Assembly (NCBI RefSeq): GCF_014898055.3
Contig: NW_023601212.1
Location: 41,528,329 to 41,592,328, forward strand
Origin: Talpa occidentalis
Lineage: Eukaryota; Chordata; Mammalia; Eulipotyphla; Talpidae
DNA: 64,000 nucleotides
Direction of reading: 5' to 3'
Positions within the stretch are counted from its first letter, which is position 1. Each line of letters begins with the position of its first letter. Under the pieces are notes generated by a model that saw nothing but the letters and a program-made list of their open reading frames with translations, searched no databases and had not been told where the DNA came from. Positions 57,917 to 64,000 of the stretch are shown here, piece by piece. A program made the position numbers and the translations under genes.

Positions 57917-58011
57917 TTTTTTTTTTGGTTGGACCCTCGCCACCAGTGCCGCAGAGGCTGTGGGCAGCCTCACAGCCCAGTGCTCAACCGCTGCACCACC
58001 AGGGGAGGCCC
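57917..58011 (-). mobile_element. Short tRNA-only SINE
   Basis: A roughly 95-base element: head 'accaccaggggaggccc' on plus to GGCGAGGGTCCAACC then poly(A) (poly T on plus). Perfect 14-base duplication aaattttcattctt at 57903 and 58012. Confidence 0.88.
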
Positions 58012-58362
58012 AAATTTTCATTCTTATGTAATGTTTCATGTTTCACTTTTTCAGATCCACTTGATAAAGTATAAAAAATGCTCTAACAAAACATGCTTTG
58101 ACACATTACTCAACTTAAGAAATAAAACTGTTGAAAGACTTTATATACCCCTGCCTCAAACCCATTCCTCTCTTTTTCCTCAAATGTAACTACAATCTTG
58201 AATTTCATGTTTATTTTTCTGTGTATGTTTGAACATAACTATAGGTAGGTGTCTTTAAACAATATGTATTCTATTTGCTATGTTCTACAGCTTTACAAAT
58301 GGAATCTGTGCACAAGAGTTATAGTGGGCCTCAGACTGCTATCCTCAGATAAGCCTGTTTGC

Positions 58363-58647
58363 GGGGCCGCCCTGGTGGTAGAAGGGGTTAAGATGCAACC
58401 TATGAAGCTACCCGCAGCCACTGCAGCACAAGTTCAATCCCTGGCCAGGGAGGTGACCCACATGGTGCAGCAGACCTCTCCTGTCTCACCTGCTGCTCCC
58501 CTCAGCAATGTATTTCAGTCAGTCTGTCTATTCTGCTCCCCACTTGTCTCTGGTGAATCCTCTCGCTCCCCCCACTCCCTGCCCCAGCACCTCTGGCCTG
58601 TACCACAGTTCTTATATGCATAAATAAATAAATCTTAAAAAAAAAAA
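58363..58647 (+). mobile_element. tRNA-derived SINE, plus strand
   Basis: Head 'ggggccgccctggtggtaga'. Flanks repeat 'agcctgtttgc'. Confidence 0.9.
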
Positions 58648-59167
58648 AAGCCTGTTTGCAAGATTGGCCCCTTGGCTGATCCCTAGGAACTTAGATTTCA
58701 GGAGGATTCCCATCTTTCCCTGAAAAGAGTTCCTTGTGGTATCTAAGCTGTACAAACAATGTGGTTTATGTTGAACATCTGTTCTGGGGATCTGGAATTT
58801 TGTACTTGACCAGCTCCTCCAGGCACTGAGTCTCCAGTGAGCTTTCTTGATAGACATTTCACTCATGATACTGCTCTACGTAGGAACTGCGTATATCCCA
58901 TAAGACCCCACTTGGAATCCTGACCTGGTTTTTAATTAATGAAGTGCCATTGTTTTACATCCTTGTTAATATTTTGACAATAGAGGATTTCTCCCCTCAG
59001 GTGTGGTCACCGAAGCTCTCCCTCCATCAAAGCACTCATAGTCCTCCATGATAATCCATTGTGCTCTTCCCCCTTCTCATCCACTCTTCCCTTCCCCCTC
59101 CCCCATTCTTCTTGGATGCCTCAGATCTATGGTCATCTTTGAAGGGTTGGTTTTTTAAAGTTTATTT

Positions 59168-59436
59168 TGGGGACCTCCCTGGTGGCGCAAGGGGTTAAGA
59201 CACAACCTATGAAGCTATCTGCAGCTTCTGCAGCATGAATTCGATCCCCAGCTGGCCAGGGAGCTACCCACATGGCAAAGCAGACCTCTCCTGTCTCGCC
59301 TGCTGCTCCCCTCAACAGTATATTTCAGTCATTCTGCTTGTTCTGGTGCCCACTCTGTCACTGGTGAGTCCTTTCACCCCCTGCACCTCTGGCCTGTACC
59401 CCAGCTCTTGTATGCATAAATAAATATTTTCAAAAA
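59168..59436 (+). mobile_element. tRNA-derived SINE, plus strand
   Basis: Head 'ggggacctccctggtggcgc'. Flanks repeat 'agtttatttt'. Confidence 0.9.
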
Positions 59437-59459
59437 GGAGTTTATTTTTGTTTGACCCT

Positions 59460-59572
59460 TTGTTTGGTTTTGCTATAAGTTCACATTATGTGACTTCTGG
59501 CTACTTCCCCATGTGCCTTTTGCACTGGCTGATTTTGCTTTGTACCCTTGCACTGTAAGAATTCATAGCCTT
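59460..59572 (+). mobile_element. MaLR-type LTR fragment
   Basis: Text 'gtgacttctggctacttccc' then 'ctgattttgctttgtaccct' then 'cactgtaagaattcatagcc' matches the 3' part of old MaLR LTRs. Noncoding. Confidence 0.6.
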
Positions 59573-59804
59573 GGGCCTCCCTGGAGGCACAGAGGGTTAA
59601 GTTCCAGCACTATGAAGCTATCCGCAGTCACTGCAGCATGAGTTCAATCCCCAGCCAGGGAGCAACCCACATGGCACAGCAGACCTCTCCTGTGTTGCCC
59701 ACTGCTCTCCTCAGCAGTGTATTTCAGTAGAGCTGCCTGTTCTGCTCCCCACTCTCTGGTGAATCTTCTCATCCCTTGCACCTCTGGTCTACACCCCAGG
59801 TTTT
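59573..59804 (+). mobile_element. tRNA-derived SINE, plus strand
   Basis: Head 'gggcctccctggaggcacag', ending in poly(A) that runs into the next, reversed copy. Confidence 0.85.
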
Positions 59805-60080
59805 AAAAAAAAAAAAGATTTATTTATTTATGCATATAAAAGCTAGGGTACAGGCCAGAGGTGCAGGGGGGTGAGAGGACTCACCAGAGACAGAGTGGGT
59901 ACAGAACAGGCAGACCGACTGAAGTACACTGCTAAGGGGAGCAGCGGGCGAGTCAGGAGAGGTCTGCTGCGCCATGTGGGTAGCTCTCTGGCCAGCGGGG
60001 CCGGGAATTGAACTTGTGCTGCAGAGGCTGCGAACAGCTTCATAGGTTGTATCTTAACCCCTTGCACCACCAGGGATGCC
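59805..60080 (-). mobile_element. tRNA-derived SINE, minus strand
   Basis: Tail 'aagatttatttatttatgca', head 'gcaccaccagggatgcc'. Tail-to-tail with the previous copy, so a transcript could fold into a long hairpin. Confidence 0.9.
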
Positions 60081-60330
60081 CCATTTACATTTCTTGGTGA
60101 ATTGCTTCTCCATATCTTTGCTCATTTCCAGCAGGAGTATCTTCATTTTCTTGAATGCAGAGTTCTCACATCTGAGGCTTGCCTTTTCATTTGTATGGTG
60201 TCTTTTTATGTTCCAAATTTATTATATATTATTTGATGTGATCATATTTATTATATATTGTTTAATGTCACCAATCGCTTATGGTTGATTTTTTTGTGCC
60301 TTGCTTAAAAAATCTTACCCTGGGTTACTC
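60081..60330 (-). mobile_element. L1 fragment
   Basis: Antisense L1-like text 'ggtgaattgcttctccatat' and 'gctcatttccagcagg'. Degenerate. Confidence 0.4.
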
Positions 60331-60449
60331 TATTTTGGAAAGCAGTAACATAGCTACATCTCTAAAGCATTATATTGGATGAAAAAAGCAAGTTTCAGAA
60401 AACAGTCTAGGCTTTAGAATGAAGCAAGCAGGGTGTCTAGAGTGAATGT

Positions 60450-60728
60450 TTTATTTATTTTTTTAAAGATTTATTTATTTACGCATACAAGAGCTGAGGT
60501 ACAGGCCAGAGGTGTGGGGGGTGAGCAGATACACCAGCAACAGAGTGGGCAACAGAACAGGCAGAATGACCAAAATACTTTGCTGAGGGGAGCAGTGGGT
60601 GAGACAGGAGAGGTCTGCCTCGCCATGTGGATTTCTCCCTGGCCAGCCAGGGATCGAACTCCTGCTGCAGAGGCTGTGGTTTGCTTCATAGTGCGGTGCT
60701 TAACCCCTTGCGCCACCAGGGAGGCCCT
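60450..60728 (-). mobile_element. tRNA-derived SINE, minus strand
   Basis: Tail 'aaagatttatttatttacgc', head 'gcgccaccagggaggcc'. Flanks are ctagagtgaat(g/a)ttt. Confidence 0.92.
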
Positions 60729-60849
60729 AGAGTGAATATTTTAGGAGGTATAGGTTGAGCACTTGTGGGTCCTCCTGGCAGTTTGTGCTATAGCTGCCCT
60801 GCTTGCCTCATTCTAGCCTGAACCTTTTGGGGTATATCTGATATGACAC

Positions 60850-60990
60850 TGTGCTGGGAGTCTTCAACATGGCACCCAGGTTCAATGATTCATTAGGACA
60901 ACTCATAGGACTTAACATGTAGCTCTACAAAAGGCTATGAATTCTTACAGTGAAAGGATACAAAGCAAAATCAGCCAGTGGAAATATTTG
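60850..60990 (-). mobile_element. MaLR-type LTR fragment, inverted relative to 59460
   Basis: Text 'aatgattcattaggacaact' then 'cagtgaaaggatacaaagca' then 'aaatcagccagtgg'. Its last 54 bases are the near-exact reverse complement of 59518-59572. Confidence 0.65.
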
Positions 60991-61019
60991 GAAACTGGTA
61001 AACTATCTTTATGATATTT

Positions 61020-61160
61020 TCTTCTAGAAGTTTTACTTTTCATATTTAACTTAAAAAAACAAATCTAGCTGAACTTGATTTTTGTTTGTGATGTGGTTTA
61101 ATTTTTTCCACATGGATAACCAGGTGGTCCAGTACCATTTATTGAGTAGTCCACTGGTTC
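61020..61160 (-). mobile_element. L1 fragment
   Basis: Antisense L1 text 'ttttttccacatggataacc' then 'ccagtaccatttattgagta'. Confidence 0.6.
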
Positions 61161-61706
61161 TCAAAATGTGATTCCCTGGAGGTCCATAAGACCCTTTCCT
61201 AAACTCATAGAAATTCTAAGGCATTATTGGCCTTCCTCATGTGCTTTGCTCTCATGTACACTATGGCACGAAGTCAGTGGTGGGTAAAACTGCCAGCACC
61301 TCAGCAGAAATCAATGCAACATGGCCAAATGGTAGTAGCTGTCATTGTGATCACTCTCAGGCACATACTCAGTGTTAAAATGGAACAATTTCACAAGAAA
61401 GTCCTTGCAGTAGCAGTGAAAGTGATATTTTTATCAAAGTCCCTGTAAACAGGTCTTTTAATATAGTAAGTCCTCACTTAACATCCTTGATAGTTTCTTG
61501 GAAACTAACTTTAAGCAAAACAAAGTAGATTGAAACCAATTTGACCACAGACTAGTTGATTTAAATAAGATCTAAGTGTCTATGCTTATTTCTGGTCACA
61601 GAGACATCACCAGGCAACTCTCTTGCCCACCTGTGTCTGCAAAAGCATCTTCTCCTTTCCCCCTTTTTCATATAATAAACCTGTCCTTTAAAAGAACAAC
61701 AACAGG

Positions 61707-61965
61707 GTCCTCCCTGCTGGTGCAGGGGTTAAAGACAGTGCTATCAAGCTATTGCCAGCCATTCAGCACGAGTTCTATCCCGGCTGGCCAGGGAGCAACC
61801 CACCTGGCGCAGCAGACTTCTCTTGCCTCGCCCACTGCTCCCTAGTATATTTCAGTAGATCTGTTCCCTACTCTCTCTGGTGAATCCTCTCACCTCCTGC
61901 ACCTCTGGCCTAGACCCCAGTTCTTGTATGCATAATTAAATAAATCTTTTTAAAAAAAAAACAAA
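61707..61965 (+). mobile_element. tRNA-derived SINE, plus strand
   Basis: Head 'gggtcctccctgctggtgca', tail 'aaataaatctttttaaaaaa'. Part of a larger insertion bounded by agacatcaccag. Confidence 0.88.
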
Positions 61966-61996
61966 CAAAGACATCACCAGAGTTCTAAAGAATGAC

Positions 61997-62280
61997 CTTC
62001 TTTTTTTTTTTTTTTAAAGATTTATTTATTTTTTTATATAAGAGCTGGGGTACAGGCCAGAGGTGCAGGAGAGTGAGAGGATTCATCAGAGATAGAGCAC
62101 GGAGCATAACAAGCAGACGGACTGAAATACACTGCTGAGGAGAGCAGTGGGCGTGACAGGAGAGGTCTGCCGCGCCATGTGGATATCTCCCTGGCCAGCC
62201 AGGAATCGAACCTGCACTGCAGAGGCTGCGGACAGCTTCACAGCACTGTGCTCAACCCGCTGTGCCACTGGGGAGGCCCA
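61997..62280 (-). mobile_element. tRNA-derived SINE, minus strand
   Basis: Poly(T) tail to head 'gtgccactggggaggcc'. Perfect flanks are aagaatgaccttct. Confidence 0.92.
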
Positions 62281-62344
62281 AGAATGACCTTCTAAAGAAT
62301 GACCCAGAATACTTCTAATTATATGACAATTTATATTTATCATT

Positions 62345-62600
62345 CATTCATTTTCCAATCCACTGACCCCAGCTCAGGGTCTGGTATGGCTGGAGCCTAT
62401 TCTGGCAGCTCAGGGTGCAGGGTTGGACCCACTCTGACAGGACATGTATTGCACATTCATGCCCAACTCACCCCAGTAAGTCTCTCGAGCACAGCTTTTG
62501 AGATGTAGGGAGAAACTAAATCCTGTGGAGAAAACACACAGACTTGGGGAGAAAGTGCAAGCTCCACACAGGCAGCGACCCCAACTGGGAACTGATTGTT
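62345..62600 (+). repeat. Ancient LINE tail resembling the vertebrate REX1-type 3' end
   Basis: 'cattttccaatccactgacc', 'ctggagcctattctggcagc' and 'cacacagacttggggagaaa ... caagctccacacagg' follow, in order, the widespread vertebrate tail (accgctta..., ggagcctatcccagc, cagacacggggagaacatgc, aaactccacacag). Confidence 0.45.
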
Positions 62601-62789
62601 TTTCTCCCGCAAATATTATAACAAAATAATGTTAAGCCAAACAAGCTTATCTGAGGACCTGCTATATTCTGGTTGGTGAATGGGAGTCTGTATATTGAAG
62701 AATGATGGTGTTGAGCTAATTCTCTTGTATAGTTGCTAGAGTTTAGGTGCAACTGGTGCCTTTTTCATGGAACGCCTTCTTTTCTTGAA

Positions 62790-63490
62790 AGAATGGCAGA
62801 CAGACGGTGGCAATTCAGATTAGGCTATTTGGCAGATATTTTCTCAGAAATGAAGGAAGTGAACTCATCACTTGAGGACAACTGGCATTTTTTGGCCAGT
62901 GATAAAATGTGAGCATTAAGCAAAACTTAGACATTTAGGAAACTTTCATTCACCGCCACGGACCTCACAACTTTTCAATGTTTAAAGACTTTTCTGATGA
63001 GGTCAGGTGATAATAACAAATATAAATTGTAAAATATTGCACAATGAAATTGTAGTAACTCAGTAGTACATTAATGTTTTCCAGAAGACCAATGCATAAT
63101 GTTATAAAATCATGCAGAGATAAAGACCAATTAAATTTTAAGACAGACCAGTGGGTCTTAATGTAATAGAGTGAGAAGAGTTCATCACTGCAGTGTCACA
63201 TTTTTGTAGCTAACTTTAATACACAAACTCTTGTGGAGTTTGGTATAGTGACAAAATGGAATGTCCCTAAATAACTGAAAAGGCTATACCAGTCCTTCCT
63301 TTTCCAACTGGGTATCTGTGTGAGGCTGGATTTTCCCTCATATTCTTTTAACCAAAACAGCATTTTGCAACAAATTGATTGTGGAAACCTAAGTGAGAAT
63401 CCAGCTGTCTTTTATTAAGCCAGAGCTTTACAAAAATGTAAAACAATGCCATTCTTTTTATTATTTTGGTTTAAATAAAATAGATTATTA
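62790..63490 (+). pseudogene. Decayed hAT-type transposase (C-terminal part)
   Basis: At 62811-62880 the frame reads QFRLGYLADIFSEMKEVNSS. At about 63282-63350 another frame reads KAIPVLPFPTGYLCEAGFSL, which carries the hAT dimerisation signature (FPT.YLCE.GFS). Both blocks occur in the right order, with stops and frameshifts between them. Resembles hAT/ZBED-type transposases. Nonfunctional relic. Confidence 0.6.
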
Positions 63491-63599
63491 ATGTAGACAT
63501 GTAATAGATTAACTAATTTAAATGTTTAATATTAGAAAGTCTCTGTTTGAAGTTACAATCTTTATCTTAATAAACAACAGCTCTTTAGGTTCCTTATTA

Positions 63600-64000
63600 T
63601 TTCTTTTAAAAGAAATTTATTTAAAGCAGTTTTGGGTTCACAACAAAATTGAGAGAAAAGTACAAAGATTTCCCATATACCCCTCTACTCTCCATAAAAT
63701 GATGCCTCCTCCATCATTAATATCTCCCATTTGATACATATGTCACAATTGATGAAGCTGCATTGACAAATTATTATCCTCCAAAGTTCATAGTTTATAT
63801 TACAGTTCACTCTTGGTGCGGTGCATGGGTTTGGACAAATTTATGACACATAGCCATCATTACAGTATTATACAGAGTAATTTCACTACCCTGAATATCT
63901 TCTGCACTCTGCCTAGCCATGCCTCATCCCCATCCTCATTAATTTTGAAGAGGGTAAATGGGATTCCAAGACCAAAAACTTTGAAATCCTCTGGATGGAT
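63600..64000. mobile_element. L1 3'-region fragment running off the window
   Basis: 'gcagttttgggttcacaaca', 'ttcccatatacccctctact', 'cacaattgatgaagctgcat' and 'ttatacagagtaatttcact' match old mammalian L1 noncoding 3' sequence. Confidence 0.7.

Larger units (their letters stand above)
61460..62345 (+). mobile_element. Old DNA-transposon-like relic broken by SINE insertions
   Basis: Pieces at 61465-61619, 61966-61996 and 62281-62345 ('aagtcctcacttaacatcct', 'ttcttggaaactaactttaa', 'cagaatacttctaattatat') read as one interrupted ancient repeat. Family not determined. Confidence 0.45.

Noticed and set aside
55810..64000. ADGRL1 exons expected beyond ASF1B by human gene order
   Set aside because: No latrophilin coding exon or 3' UTR could be recognised; the gene probably lies to the right of the window.

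Overview
This is nuclear DNA of a placental mammal. It has spliced genes with GT/AG introns, CpG-island promoters, ancient MIR, L2, L1, MaLR and DNA-transposon relics, and about 36 copies of one tRNA-derived SINE family. The gene order PALM3 - MISP3 - C19orf67 - SAMD1 - PRKACA - ASF1B matches human 19p13.1. The SINE family (head like GGGCCTCCCTGGTGGCGCAG, body of about 270 bp, tail of the TAAATAAATCTTT type) is not a primate, rodent, carnivore or ruminant family that I know. It may be the Rhin-1 family of horseshoe and roundleaf bats, but that is a guess from memory; 'laurasiatherian mammal, possibly a rhinolophoid bat' is as far as I go.

Layout. 1-3.1 kb: the 5' end of PALM3 (minus strand, running off the left edge), with a start codon split by intron 1. 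3.1-9.4 kb: repeats (SINEs, L1, L2). 9.5-12.5 kb: MISP3 (plus strand, three exons), whose first coding exon contains a miR-1199-like segment. 12.6-16.3 kb: repeats, then a CpG-rich, ZNF143-motif region with no assigned gene. 16.3-19.9 kb: C19orf67 (minus, six exons). 20.9-24.4 kb: SAMD1 (minus, five exons, a very GC-rich first exon). 25.1-42.4 kb: PRKACA (minus, ten exons). Its intron 1 also holds a candidate sperm-type Calpha2 first exon and a candidate membrane microprotein. 44.4-54.2 kb: ASF1B (minus, four exons), with a CCAAT-rich cell-cycle-type promoter and a possible divergent noncoding transcript to 55.3 kb. 55.4-64 kb: intergenic repeats, including a decayed hAT transposase, an L1 end, LTR fragments and two very short tRNA-only SINEs.

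The exon structures of the four complete minus-strand genes and MISP3 were worked out base by base: every junction has GT/AG and all phases close. Predicted proteins are C19orf67 358 aa, SAMD1 535 aa, PRKACA 351 aa, ASF1B 202 aa and MISP3 211 aa. The genes do not form one pathway. PRKACA is the cAMP-dependent kinase catalytic subunit, ASF1B a replication histone chaperone, SAMD1 a CpG-island-binding chromatin repressor, and PALM3 and MISP3 are a neighbouring membrane/cytoskeleton pair. Ends of untranslated regions are estimates from poly(A) signals and base composition.
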